A stretch of DNA of 59,556 nucleotides from Hypsibius dujardini (lineage: Eukaryota > Tardigrada > Eutardigrada > Parachela > Hypsibiidae), in assembly GCA_001579985.1 (NCBI GenBank), contig LRSR01009530.1, forward strand, positions 1 through 59,556, in the 5' to 3' direction. The position numbers were made by a program, and so were the translations under genes. Numbering within the stretch: position 1 is the stretch's first letter; the number at the start of each line of letters is the position of its first letter. The notes below the pieces were generated by a model, which ran no database searches, was not told where the DNA came from, and saw nothing but the letters and a program-made list of their open reading frames with translations. Shown here in pieces: positions 1-10,979 of the stretch.

Positions 1-1074
1 TGACACCAACCGATTTTAAATTAATTTTTAGATGGAATAGAGCCCAGCACCGTTTATTTTAACTTTTTTCTACGCTTGAGACGTTTTGATGTAGAATGAA
101 ATAATTCCATCGCAAGCCTATAAATCAAACAATCGACCGTTGAATTGCATGGACGCCCGAAACGGCATTCCAGTGCTTCCGAAATTTCCAGTGCTTCCGA
201 AATTTCCACCACCAATTACCATAACTGATGAATTGTATTTCAAAAAGTGTTATATCGTATTCGTAATTTGTAAAAACAACATTCAGGCTGAGTAGCGTGT
301 CATATCCCATGCCGAATCCTTATTATTAACATATCTAATGCTAGGTCTGATAGTTTAAGGGTCAAAGAAACGGAATTATGGATGAAGCCTATCTTTGGCC
401 CGGCGGAATTGTACCATATCGGTGTCCAACGTTCCTGTGTGAGTTATGACGAGACGTCCTTGGTTCTTATACTGCAATATTACATTGGTTCTTACTGCGT
501 GTACGTCGCCGTGGAACGAAAGCTCGCACTACGGCAAGCAATGAACGAGATGGAAAACGCGACATGCGTCAAATTCGTCGAGCATACTAACCCACGAGAT
601 TATATTAATATCGATCAAGTATTCAGAGCAGGGTAAGTGGAAATTGAGGAACCGCTGGAACGGTGTTCCTTTGAATGAGAGAACAAAAATTGTATTTATT
701 ATGTGAACTGAGCAAAAGCATTCCCCACCCATTTAAGTGTTATTCAATGATCGGACGTCAGAATCAAGGCCGCCAGCCGCTCAACCTTGAGTCCGGTGAG
801 AAATTGTTCATTATATTTTAATAAAATTAAGCCGTTCGTTTTTTTTAACTAATAATGCATCGTATTGTTACAGGATGTTGGACGAAAAGCACCATTCAAC
901 ACGAGCTAATGCATGCTTTGGGTAATTTTGCTACATCCCTACAAATTTTTTCTCTAACTCGTTCAATAATGTTAGGTGTTTATCTGGTTGTCGTTCTGTT
1001 AGGATTTTTTCATGAACACGCCAGAGCCGACCGCGACGAATACATCGAGATTGTTTCAGCCAACATTGAAAGAG

Positions 1075-2726
1075 GTAAATTTCTAACCGCATACACAACC
1101 TAACCAGCGTATTGTCATTTGAAAGCAAGATAAAGAGAGTGATGGCGACCCTTGAAGTGCTGGGGGTTGTAATACTAATTTTGCCTGAGCCCTGGAACAT
1201 CCCCCCGAACCCTCTTTCATCCGAGATAATGTAATGAAGAACCAAGGATGCCTTAAGTGACAGATTTACCGTTGGGCTGGCTGGGTCGTTGCGCCAGTTG
1301 TCGAGAATAACACCCGAGCGGAGGGGGAACAAACATTCTGGGCTTTTTACATGTTAAAGCATGCACCCCCCCCCCCCAGCGACGGGCCAAGGGGAGGGCC
1401 CAATAGTTTTTAGCGACCCCTAATTATTTTGTTACCTTTTTATTTTTGCGACCTCTTCCTCCTCCGGCTTAGGATACAAATTCTCCCTCGCTATGCCCCT
1501 TCTTGTCCCCTCCCACTTTCGGTTTTTTCGATGTTGACCGCTGTTCCCAAACTTGATAAATTGAAGATTGGTTTTTTCAGAAAGCTTCAAGTTTCCTTTT
1601 CAGAAAAAAATTGAAACTCTAAATTTTGGACTCTGGCTCGCACGATTTTTGAACGAAGAGACAAAACGCCCGCATTTTTTTCACCCCTTCTACGAAAATT
1701 ATTAAGTTTGTTATAATCACTCAAAGGGACATTTGTTAGCATTCGTAAATTCAAATATAGCCGCACAGGGGGAAGGGAAGGGGACTTGTAGCTTAAGTCT
1801 CCCCGGCTAGCTCGCCTCCCCCTCCCCCGCCTCCCAAGCTTGCCCTCCCATTCGGGTCAACCTTAATTTCCTGATTCACCATTGAATGTGAACAAGGCAT
1901 CCGATCCGCTGCTAGATACTTAATTCTCAATCAATCAACAATAGGGAACATTTTTCTACCCCAGTCTGGGGTATTTGTGGCCATTGGCGTCAGTAGTGTA
2001 ATGAACCTCTGCCATTTGGTGGGACAACTACTGTTAGAAAACATTCAACAATGACGTCAGTGTCTGATATTAGGCGACCTTACCCCCTAACTCCCGTCAG
2101 AGCTCGTCAGAAATTCCTAGACCCCTTGTTCTGCAAAGACTGACGTCAGCTCAAGCCGACACCCATACATCTGCAAGAACTTATCCAGTATTGCAAACAC
2201 ATTTTTTACTGAAACCAGATTGAAAGCAAGTATTAAGAAAGCATGTCCGTATCATCGGCCTCCAAATCCGGGCGAGAGTCTCGATAAGGTTTGATCAACT
2301 CAACGTAGAGAGAAGGTTCCTTTTTGTCTGCGAAAAATAATTATTGGCAAAGCGTGTTCGACAACTTTGCCACAAACTTAACATGGCACTTCTACCCTAC
2401 CTGTTTAAGCGTCATCGTTCCGTCGAGATTTTTTTCATTGAACTGATGGAGAATACCATAAAAAGCTCATAAAGAATAAAAAATCCAGCAGAGACTGGGA
2501 ATTGCCGAAAAATTTAAACGATATAGGCTGACATCAGCCTCGGCTGGACCCCACCCCCTTAGCGTCAGAGCTCGTCATCAAAATACAAACACCCCCTACC
2601 CTACATGGCGCTGACGTCATTTTTGAACGTTCCCTTACACTGTCTGTTCAATATTAATAATACTTAAAGAAATGGCACACTAAGTGCTCATTGGTAATTT
2701 TTATATTTTTTTTATGGTCCTTTACA
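1075..2726 (+). other. Intron of copy 1
   Basis: Long intron between the zinc-site exon and the Met-turn exon. Positions 1134-1330 resemble the equivalent intron of the intact minus-strand gene (about 25240-25440). It contains C-rich and T-rich stretches and one TIR element (2035-2634). No coding sequence was recognised. Confidence 0.6.
2035..2634. mobile_element. Non-autonomous TIR element (MITE), TTA target site
   Basis: The left end (ACATTCAACAATGACGTCAG after GTTAGAA) and the right end (CTGACGTCATTTTTGAACGT before TCCCTTA) are imperfect inverted repeats. Both arms contain the subterminal motif GACGAGCTCTGACG or its complement. A 3-bp TTA flank on each side would be the target duplication, as in PIF/Harbinger-type elements. 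It belongs to the same family as the element at 7585-8100. No transposase was seen. Confidence 0.5.
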
Positions 2727-3154
2727 GGACAAGAAAACAACTTTCTTTCGTGGGACAACAAGACAATAACTGCCTTCGGATTACCCTACGATTTCGACTC
2801 AATTCTACATTACCCAGCCATTTTTTTGCAAAGAAAAATGGTGGCGTCACAGTTGGACCCACCATCAGAGTCCGAGCAAAATATGCAGGGAAAACATTTG
2901 GTCTTCAAACTGGCTTAAGCGATATTGACATACGAAAGATCAATCTGATGTACAAATGCAAACTATCAAACCTCGGCTCGGGAAAAGACCTGAAAGTTGG
3001 TGAGACTCTTTGGACACTTTGGTATATACTTATACTTAAGCAAAGATAAGTCACTTGGAGGCTGGACACAAAACTATCATTTTACATACGGGAATCGACA
3101 GACATTCAGACTACTGGCCAGTTCTGGGACAAGACATTTCGCGCGTGAGCCATT

Positions 3155-3850
3155 GTTCTATATACTTACTTATACTTATATACTTATACTTATACTTGTA
3201 CTTATACTTATAGCAGTAGCAGATGTGTCTGCATCCCCCACCCTGTCTGACTTATACTTATACTTATATACTTATACTTATACTTATACTTATAGCGTAG
3301 CAGATGTGTCTGCATCCCCCACCCTGCCTGACTTATACTTATACTTATATACTTATACTTATACTTATACTTATACTTATAGCAGTAATAGGTGTGTCTG
3401 CACTCACCTACCTGACTTATACTTATACTTATATACTTATACTTAAGCTTATACTTATAGCTGTAGCAGATGTGTCTGCATCCCCCACCCTGCCTGACTT
3501 ATACTTATACTTATATACTTATACTTATACTTATACTTATACTTATACTTATAGCAGTAATAGGTGTGTCTGCACCCACCTACCTGACTTATATCTATAT
3601 ACTTATACTTATACTTTTACTTATACTTATATACTTATACTTATACTTTTATTTATACTTATATACTTATACTTATAACAGTAGCCGTCGTGTCTGCACC
3701 CACCCTGCCTGACTTATACTTATACTTATATACTTATACTTATACTTATACTTATATACTTAAACTTATACTTATACTTATAACAGTAGCCGGCGTGTCT
3801 GCACCCACCCTGCCTGACCTATACTTATACTGATGTACTGTAGAATCTCG
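3155..3850 (+). repeat. Composite TATACT satellite, left array
   Basis: Hexamer runs of (ACTTAT)n are broken every 80-110 bp by a conserved core, close to GCAGTAGCAGATGTGTCTGC followed by CACCCACCCTGCCTGA. Apparent proteins rich in TYTY or LILI in this stretch are only translations of the satellite. Confidence 0.9.
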
Positions 3851-4395
3851 GCCCATCCGTGGTGCCTACGTCATCACACAGTAATAAATGACCGTTTTGA
3901 TTGATTGCAAAGATGTGCGAACCACAAGACTGCAAGTGTCGATTGATTGATTGCATAAGCAGTTCACAATTACAGTTTTCATCCTTTCTTTTTGCGATCG
4001 ATTCATTGATTTGTGATCTTTTTTTGCGTTTTCCGAGGAACTGAGGACTCATTTCCTGAGGACGTGGCGTGTTCCTTTGGATCATTTCGACGGGAGAAAT
4101 AGGCGCCCGAAGCGAATTTTTTACCGATTTTGCTGAAATCAAAGCGTTTGATTTTAGAATTTGTCGCCCTACCTGAATCCCCAAAACAATTTTACAAGTT
4201 TGATGACGAAGATCAGGATCGGAGAGAATCCAAAATGGATCTGGCAAAATGTGTACCTTCTTCGACATTTTTTAAAATTAATTACATTTTTTTTTCCAAC
4301 TTTTTGAAACGGCAGATCTCAAGTCATCTCGGATGCCCATAATTTGGATGGGCAGATGAAGGAATCTGATATCCAGATCCCGCACAAAAAATCAA

Positions 4396-4588
4396 ATAAT
4401 TGGGAAACCCCGGGCAGGCTGCCCAATGTGCATCGCCAGTATAGGCTTCTTTGTTGTGGTTTTCTTGCTGGCGAGTATGACACACTATGTATACAAAGAC
4501 AACTCAACCTTTACGGGGAAACTGCCATATGAATCCTGTTATAAACATATGAGCGCATTAAGCAGCCTACACGCAAGTGATCCAAAAT
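4396..4588 (+). CDS. Possible exon for a short membrane segment, unidentified
   Basis: One frame reads through a hydrophobic stretch, MCIASIGFFVVVFLLASM, followed by a polar tail (THYVYKDNSTF, then LPYESCYKHMS) and a stop. Hydrophobicity and the polar flank fit a single membrane-spanning helix with an outer tail. The frame is open only from about 4360, and no start or splice sites decide its limits. It lies inside the 5.85 kb insertion, so it may be a captured gene fragment or chance. I do not recognise the family. Confidence 0.25.
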
Positions 4589-5589
4589 AGATCAACCCCA
4601 TCCTCATTGGGGGGGGAGGGCGGGGTCAAAACACCCAGTCCTCAGAAAATTAACATTTTTTTTAAATGGGCCGTCGTAATTGCTACAACGAAGAGGAGAA
4701 AAGGACCAGCGCTTTGGGGAGAAACAAGCGCTTGATTGATCGATTGAAGAGTAACAGTTGTTTTGGCCTACCGGGTCTGATTTACTGAGGGTCCAAAAAG
4801 TACCACAGATGGGTCGAGATTCTACAGTACTTATACTTATACAGTAAAACTCGTCTAATGTAAACCTCAAAAATCCATGCTTTTTATTCAACTTAAACGA
4901 GGGTTTTACATTGGATTAGGGGACCTTAGGGCGCCCAGGAGCAGGGCGAAATTTCCCCCAGTAAAACAAAGGAAATCGCATCAAATTCGAGAGCTAAATA
5001 CTGTTTGCTTGCAGGCACTACAGTACTTCGTACAATTCCGTACTAAGCCGCCGCAGCATTCTGTTTCATATGACCGAGGTCCTTCAACAACTTAACTTTT
5101 TGGATAAGAGTTAGCTTTTTCCTTGTCGGCCTTTTTTTTTGACGATCGGCGCCATCTTAACAAAATTTAGAGCCTACCAAAACTAACGCATGCAGCTCAA
5201 TGCGCAGATAAACACTGCAATGGCTTGCAGGATAGATTAAAGTAAACAGCAAGAGCGATTTCGTCAAAAAGTTCCAAGGAGAAATGTCGAAATCAACTTA
5301 GAGGAAGTGCGTTTGACATGGTTGACCGTAAAATTTGTTCAACATACCATATAGAGGGAATATTTACAATAAGTTTCGCCCCCCTATGTTATATGTATAG
5401 CACAAAATCGGTGCAGAAGGAAAGTTCAATATAGACGAGGTATTGCATACAGACGAGGTTTACATAACACGAGTTTTACTGTACTTATATTTATAGCAGT
5501 AGCAGGTGTGTCTGTACCTACCCTGCCTGACTTATACTCATACATATATACTAATGCTTATACTTATATTTATACTTTTACCATTTTAC

Positions 5590-5835
5590 CATTTTACGTA
5601 CCACCATGGGTCCCACCATAGATACCACCATACGTACCCTCTTAGATACCACCGTACGTACCCTCTTAGATACCACCGTACGTACCCTTTTAGATACCAC
5701 CGTACGTATGACCATTGGTACCACCGTACATACCGCCATGGGTACCACCGTACGTACCACCATAGGTACCACCGTACGTACCACCGTACGTACCACCATT
5801 GGTACCAACATAGATACCACCGTAGGTAACATTAT
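5590..5835. repeat. Minisatellite with GTACGTACCACC-like units
   Basis: Degenerate 12- to 24-bp units built from ACCACCGTACGTACC, interspersed with CTCTTAGATACC units, run for about 240 bp. Long open frames on both strands here (repeats of TVRTLLDT or GGTYGGTY) are by-products of the repeat. The flanking 4600-5490 and 5840-6430 stretches show no gene. Confidence 0.85.
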
Positions 5836-6433
5836 CGAAATTTACCAACCTTCCATAGTAGGTTTCTACCATGCTTCAGCAATTACTTTTTGCTTCCTTA
5901 CACTAAAACCCATCCCCTCTCAGATTTAATTGCCTGTTCTTTTTTTTTTGCATGGAACAATTTCGGTGTTTCGCAATACAATGACAAATAAGTATGTTTA
6001 AAATCCGAAATGGTCAAAGGAAAAGGATGCTAATTCAGAACATGCGGAGGGGGACTGGAGAGCTCTGACAATAACAATAAAGAGGAGAAATCAACACAGT
6101 TGTGGAAATGGAACAGGCAAAATTTAGGAAAGTCTGGGCGGCTGGGTCTGAGTGGGCGCAAACAGAATTAGAAAAATATCATATGTCCATATGGTGATGA
6201 ATTGAACTCAATACCATTCCAGGTTTTGTGTCACAACTTTGTCATATACTGGGTAATACGCAATTTCAACGTTAAGTGACTACTGCGCAGTTGTGATGTT
6301 TACGCACCAACTGGTGGAAATCTCTAGAAATTTCTTCGAGATGCGTTCTATGATTTGTTATTTTCGCATTTTCGATTATGGATAATTACTGTAAGAAATG
6401 ATGCTTTCCTGCCTACTGTAAAGAATCAGGCTT

Positions 6434-7246
6434 ATACACACGTGGCTGAAACCCCAGGCCGACCGAGTTAAAGCCAACTTTTTACCTGCGCCCAGCAAAA
6501 TGGCGTGGTCGGAGTTTGAGCCAATTTTGGCCAGTGCGTTCAGCTGTTTCTCACATAGCTTGATTCATTGATTTAACACCAGTATTAGAAGAATCATAAT
6601 TTGACGCGAAAAATTAGAACAAAACTCTGTTTCTAAAAAATCCCCCTAATAATAACCAGGAAATTACAGTCTGAGTTCCACAGGGATCACCAGACAAAAT
6701 ATTGAGTATTTGTCGAAAATCATGCAAGAATTTTCCGAGCAGGAAGGATTTTCCCTCCACCGTGGCCCGCAAAAAGCCCGGACCTTTCGGCAATCGAAAA
6801 TATCAGGGGGGCGGTTAAGGTGCGGCTGACAAGCGTACAGATCGAAAATGTCTCCGAAATTGAACCGCGCGTGCGGGAGCTGTGGAATGAGATTGTCCCA
6901 CCCGAACTGTGCAGAAACCTGTACGACGGGATTCCCGGGGGCTGGAGGCTGTCAATAAGAATAAAGGCGCTTGCATTCATCAATAAATACTCAATATTTT
7001 TTCTGGTGATCCCTGTGGAACTCAGATTGTCCTTTCCTGGCTAATATTAGGAGGATTTTTTAGAAACGGAGTTTTGTTTTAGTTTTTCGCGTCAAATTAT
7101 GATTCTCGTGATACTGGTGTTCAATCAATGAATCAAGCTATGTGAGAAACAGCTGAACGCATTGGCCAAACTTGGCTCAAACTCCGACCACGCAGGTAAA
7201 AAGTTGGATTTAACTCGGTCGGCCTGGGGTTTCAGCCACGCGTGTC
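6434..7246 (+). mobile_element. Internally deleted Tc1-like element with long terminal inverted repeats
   Basis: About 270 bp at 6434-6714 is repeated inverted at 6986-7246. The outer ends read CACGTGGCTGAAACCCCAGG on the left and, as complement of the right end, CGCGTGGCTGAAACCCCAGG. Between the arms, 6820-6990 encodes a peptide resembling the last part of Tc1-type transposases: VRELWNEIVPPELCRNLYDG, then IPGG and IKAL. The catalytic DDE region is absent, so the element cannot move by itself. The left arm carries a short extra piece (GCCCAGCAAAATGGCG) that the right arm lacks. Confidence 0.7.
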
Positions 7247-7584
7247 AATAAAAATATTTATTATTATTATTTTTCGATTAGCTTCAAAATTGGAACAGAC
7301 TAATCAATCAATTCAAGTCAAACATGGGAATCGAGAAGTTTTGATATTTTGAAAAGTTCCCGATTCCAAAACGGAGATTCTAACACCACCTTGAACTTCT
7401 ATAGCCGGAACTGCTCCTTTCTGAAACATGGGTTTTAAAATAAAAAATCAGTGGACCAGGAACTTTTCAATCAGCAGAGGACTGGCAGCCCTGCGTCTAA
7501 TGCGTCTGAATAATAACTCAATAGTATAAGTATAAGTCAGGCAGGGTGGGTACAAACACACCTGCTGCTGCTATAAGTATATAA

Positions 7585-8100
7585 GGGATCGTTCAACAAT
7601 TATGTCATCGAATTTAGAGGGGTACGTGTCAGCAATCGATGACGAGCTCTGACGTATATGGGGTGGGGGTCTGTCCTGGGATTAAGTCAACAATTTTAAA
7701 TCTCAAAATTTCCTTGATTGATCATCTTGGTTTAGCCAAGGTTGCGAAAAAGAACCACCTCTGCATGACACTGGACGAGGAAGGAGATCTTGATGACGAC
7801 GACGAGGAAACACGATACGAGGAGGCTGGGTCGACCGACATTCCCATCATTACCGATCTAGACGCTTTTCCTCGTTCTGATTTTGTAAATGCGGAAGATA
7901 ACCAAGTGTTATCGGTGCTAGAATTTTGTTATTAAAGCGGAAATTTAAGATTTGGACGCATAGGAGGTTCTAACGGCGCTGACATAAGCGTTTGAAGTTC
8001 CGGGGGGGGGGTAAAAAGAAATAACGACGAGCTCTGACAGAAGGGAGTTAGGGGTAAGGCCGCCTAATATCGAGCGCTTACGTAATTGTTGAACGATCCC
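7585..8100. mobile_element. Small TIR element with TAA target duplication
   Basis: The ends are inverted copies of GGGATCGTTCAACAATTA, flanked by TAA on both sides. It sits inside the TATAAG satellite. Inner motifs GACGAGCTCTGAC are also inverted. The 3-bp TAA duplication fits PIF/Harbinger-type elements. It is related to the element at 2035-2634. Its interior holds an acidic open frame rather than a transposase. Confidence 0.65.
7639..7935 (+). CDS. Acidic open reading frame inside a TIR element, possibly captured
   Basis: 98 codons, ending in TAA at 7933-7935. The second half looks protein-like: KVAKKNHLCMTLDEEGD, then an acidic run DDDDEETRYEEAG, then TDIPIITDLDAFPRSDFV. The motif DIPIITDL followed by a DF pair loosely recalls the conserved segment of intraflagellar transport protein IFT43 (IPVIPDL...EDF). 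This is a weak resemblance over few residues. The first 30 codons lie in element terminal sequence, so the real coding part may begin near 7735, where TTTAG could act as a splice acceptor. It is a gene fragment carried by the element or a chance ORF. Confidence 0.3.
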   Translation: MTSSDVYGVGVCPGIKSTILNLKISLIDHLGLAKVAKKNHLCMTLDEEGDLDDDDEETRYEEAGSTDIPIITDLDAFPRSDFVNAEDNQVLSVLEFCY

Positions 8101-8104
8101 TAAG

Positions 8105-8860
8105 AATAAGTATGAGTCAGGCAGGGTGGGTACAAACACACCTGCTACTGCTATAAATATAAGTATAAGTATAAGTATATAAAAATAAGTATAAGTCAGG
8201 TAGGTGGGTGCAAACACACCTATTACTGTTTAAAGTATAATTATAAGTATATAAGTATAAATCAGGCAGGGTGGGTGCCGACACGCCTGTTGTTGCTATA
8301 AGTATAAGTATAAGTATAAGTATAAGTATGAGTATAAGTATAAGTATAAGTATAAGTACAAGTATAAGTATATAAGTATAAGTATAAGTATAAGTACAAG
8401 TATAAGTATATAAGTATAAGTATAAGCCAGGCAAGGTGGGTGCAGACACGCCGGCTACTGTTATAAGTATAAGTATAAGTATAACTTATAAGTATAAGTA
8501 TAAGTCAGGCAGGGTGGGCAGAGACACACCTGCTACTGTTATAAGTATAAGTATAAGTATATAAGTATAAGTATATGTCAGGTAGGGTGGGCACAGACAC
8601 ACCTGCTACTGCTATAAGTATAAGTATAAGTATAAGTATAAGTATATAAGTATAAGTATAAGTCAGGCAGGGTGGGTACAGACTTACCTGCTACTGCTAT
8701 AAGTATAAGTATAAGTATAAGTATATAAGTATAAGTATATGTCAGATAGGGTGGGTACAGACACACCTGCTTCTGCTATAAGTATAAGTATAAGTATAAG
8801 TATATAAGTATAGGTATAAGTCAGGCAGGGTGGGTACAGACGCTCTAGCTATAGCTATAA
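8105..8860 (-). repeat. Composite TATAAG satellite, right array
   Basis: Same satellite as at 3155-3850 but in reverse orientation: (TATAAG)n runs with the core TCAGGCAGGGTGGGTGCAGA followed by CACACCTGCTACTG. A short piece of the same array is at 7505-7584, split off by the TIR element at 7585-8100. Confidence 0.9.
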
Positions 8861-8961
8861 GTATACCGCCATGGTGAGCCTAGGAAGCTCAAGGCATGCA
8901 TGTGTGACAGAACTGACCGCTGATTTTCTAATACGCGTTGTTCCATAACTGGCCAAGGCTC

Positions 8962-9500
8962 GACATTCAGCGCTTGCCGTGCATCCTTCCCGCGGGTAAG
9001 TTAATGAAGCGATTGATTTTAACTAAGCGACCATTTTTTAAGTTGTGCGATAATAAATGCAATCAGACTTTTAGTTAGTATTTTGAGCTTAAACCAAAAT
9101 ATCTTGCTCATTGTATTAGCAGCTGTCATGCACTGATTGCTTTTGCATTCAAGGATCACGATTAAAGTGCGTCAATATTTACAGTAATCGCCCGACTCAA
9201 GGGACAACTAGTCCCGCCTCCCCCCGAATCACATACCGGTCCAAATATATGGTGCATGTGCGGGCGATGTTTACACCTTAGGGCATAAAACTGTCCCTGG
9301 AAGTCGGGAGAATACATTGGCTATTCGAGTCCTCTACAGTTTATGCGTCTTTTGATAGTCGTCAGACATATTCAACCTTGACCGGTATTCACTTAAACGC
9401 TGGATCTCAAAGAAATCCGAATCCCACTTCAATAAGCTGAAGTTCACTGGTAATAATCTTGCTGAGGTGCGCATAATTTGTGTTTGCTCTTCGATTGATT
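8962..9500 (+). pseudogene. Fragment of YWTD exon and following intron (copy 1 continued)
   Basis: Positions 8962-8995 resume the exon cut at 3109 (CGCTTGCCGTGCATCC, then CCGCGG and a GTAAG donor at 8996). The next 500 bp match the intron that follows this exon in the other copies, for example 47903-48440. The downstream propeller and EGF exons are missing here: the intron runs into a foldback element. Confidence 0.7.
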
Positions 9501-9509
9501 CCGTCCGGG

Positions 9510-9857
9510 AATAAAATTCGAACGGTCGAACTTGATAAACTGCACTGTCTCGATCATTTCGTGTTGCGTTTTAGACCCATCCGTACATTATGACTGCACA
9601 TACTGTGCTTTACTGCAGTCATAATAAACGGTGGATCTAAAACGCAGCACCAAATGATCGAGACAGTACAGTATATCAAGTTCGACCGTTCGAATTTTAA
9701 TCAAGATCCACCGTATATTATGACTGCAGTGTAGCACAGTGTGTGCAGTGATAATGTACGGGTGGGTCTAAAACGCAGCACCAAATTATCGAGACAGTAC
9801 AGTACAGTTAAGTACGCTGTAGTCCGAAAGGTAGGGCGCCCTAGACTACAATGGCCA
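9510..9857. mobile_element. Foldback (nested palindrome) element, copy 1
   Basis: Two adjacent imperfect palindromes. In the first (9512-9700) the arms run from ATTCGAACGGTCGAACTTGA to its near-complement TCAAGTTCGACCGTTCGAAT. In the second (about 9703-9770) GATCCACCGTATATTATGAC pairs with its complement. The end is AGTCCGAAAGGTAGGGCGCC. A second copy lies at 50262-50596. No coding capacity. Confidence 0.75.
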
Positions 9858-10359
9858 ATCATATGCGGACACTAAATGTGGTTACCTCGTTCATGACTGT
9901 GACAGACACACACACAGGCATTCTCGTTTTCCAACCACAGCACTGCAACTTAGAGGACCTCGTCGCTTCGCTCCTCGGTCTGATTACTTTTTAATTTTTT
10001 GGTTAGTAAAACAAGAAACTGAACGAAATTGGCAAGTTAATAAAAATTTAATTGAAAAATAAAAAAGGCAACTGAAATCGGTTTGCCCATTTCGACCAAA
10101 ACTAGGAACTACAACATTTTCCAATGCTTTTATTACTGTCAAAAAGTGAATCAAACGTCAGTTACGAAACATTTATTTGAGAAATATAGCGACTAAAAAA
10201 ATTAGTCAGTCAACCTTAACTTAAATTAAGAACTAAATAAAAACTAATAATGTTTTCTTAAGTCTTTATTTAAGTAATTAATAAATGGGTCAATTTCGAC
10301 TAAAATAGTCACTGAAAAATGTAATTAAAATTCCTTCGCAATTTGTTTTAGCGATCTGA

Positions 10360-10960
10360 GGAAGTGATTTCGTTCCGTGATTTTAGTCTTTATCATTTTC
10401 TGATTCAAAATCGTCTTCCCGGAAGTGATTGCACACGTGTCACGCCAGGTACGATTACGAAATGAACAGCATCAATAAATGAAACCACAATCGACCAAGA
10501 CACAGCGACAACTGCCGCAAAACGTTCTTTGCTTCTTTCTAATTGCAAAGAGAGTAGTAAGCGCATATACAGAACTTCCCCTCACGCTAAACACAGCAAA
10601 ACATTACAAGAGCAGAGAAGCAGAGGGAACATCGTCGCTTGATTGATTGATCAGTGGTATTTAGCTTGGCTATGGAGACGAATGGTATTGTAGTTGATGC
10701 AGTAGAAGAGGGCAAACAACCCGACCGCAAACTGTACGTACGGAGCGGCGGTCCCGTAACGCACCGCCACGTACTGTACTGACGCTATTAAACCAGTCAC
10801 TTTTTACACCCGGGCAGCGCATTCGACCTGTGTGTGAGTGTGTGTGCTCACTCAACACACAGCCGCATGTGACGGAGGCTAATCTGACCGGTTTAAATGC
10901 GGCAGTACAGTGCTTGTGGAACCAACGCCAGTACCCTGCAAGGAACAAAAACTGATATCA
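10360..10960 (-). pseudogene. ATP synthase subunit f last exon, interrupted
   Basis: On the minus strand a GCAG acceptor is followed by codons for GYWRWFHKH. The exon is then cut by a 139-bp insertion (10774-10912) and resumes with the TAAPYVQFAVGL region and an end close to RLHSQAKYH. 10360-10660 is the copied 3' flank seen next to other ATP synthase f exons. With no upstream exons nearby, this is a duplicated remnant. Confidence 0.75.
10774..10912. mobile_element. 139-bp MITE inserted in an ATP synthase f exon remnant
   Basis: The insertion is exact when compared with the uninterrupted exon at 19018-19133. Its ends are inverted repeats of about 26 bp: CTGTACTGACGCTATTAAAC at left, and the complement of the right end reads CACTGTACTGCCGCATTTAA. 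It contains (TG)n in the middle. No coding capacity. Confidence 0.7.
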
Positions 10961-10979
10961 TCAGAATAAAATAAATAAA

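Larger units (their letters stand above)
360..3109 (+). pseudogene. Decayed 5' part of an astacin-B-lectin gene (copy 1)
   Basis: Exons read as 360-632, 738-795, 874-921, 1003-1074 and from 2727 on. They encode the astacin start (RNGIMDEAYLWPGG), the zinc site HELMHALG followed by FFHEHARADRDEY, and the SILHYP turn, then the first residues of a B-lectin module. Decay is clear by comparison with the intact copy at 20150-26992. The first exon is 4 nt longer than its homologue, so its frame breaks. The acceptor before 738 has shifted by one base (TTTAAG for TTTAGG). One C is missing near 2815, in the run just after the SILHYP codons. Shortly after the lectin start (about 3013) the sequence jumps, through a short TATACT-like filler, to a piece of a YWTD exon (3044-3109). 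The signal/propeptide exon would lie before the window. It is probably dead, although residues of the catalytic site survive. Confidence 0.8.
3110..8961. mobile_element. 5.85 kb composite insertion with 9-bp target duplication
   Basis: A YWTD exon is interrupted here. Its left part ends in GACATTCAG at 3101-3109 and its right part resumes with GACATTCAG at 8962-8970. The uninterrupted exon in related copies has this motif once. The inner ends are imperfect inverted repeats: ACTGGCCAGTTCTGGGACAA on the left, and CTTGGCCAGTTATGGAACAA as the complement of the right. TATACT satellites lie inside both ends in opposite orientation. A 9-bp duplication suggests a Mutator-like element, and 8 bp would suggest hAT. 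No transposase of either type was seen inside, so it is probably a non-autonomous or nested element. Confidence 0.6.

Noticed and set aside
3155-3712. Open frames rich in TYTY, LILI or YLYL on the plus strand
   Set aside because: They are translations of the hexamer satellite and exist in several frames at once.
3825-4268. 147-codon open frame on the minus strand
   Set aside because: No motif, no splice support and no conservation in the other copies of the surrounding sequence; it lies within the inserted DNA.
5578-5929. Overlapping open frames on both strands with repeated TVRTLLDT or VVRTVVP
   Set aside because: Generated by the 12-bp minisatellite, which has no stops in most frames.
8117-8766. 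Open frames over the TATAAG array on the minus strand
   Set aside because: Same satellite, other orientation; not coding.
3155-8860. Possible CRISPR array because of regular core repeats
   Set aside because: The spacers are hexamer repeats rather than unique sequence, and the genome is animal.
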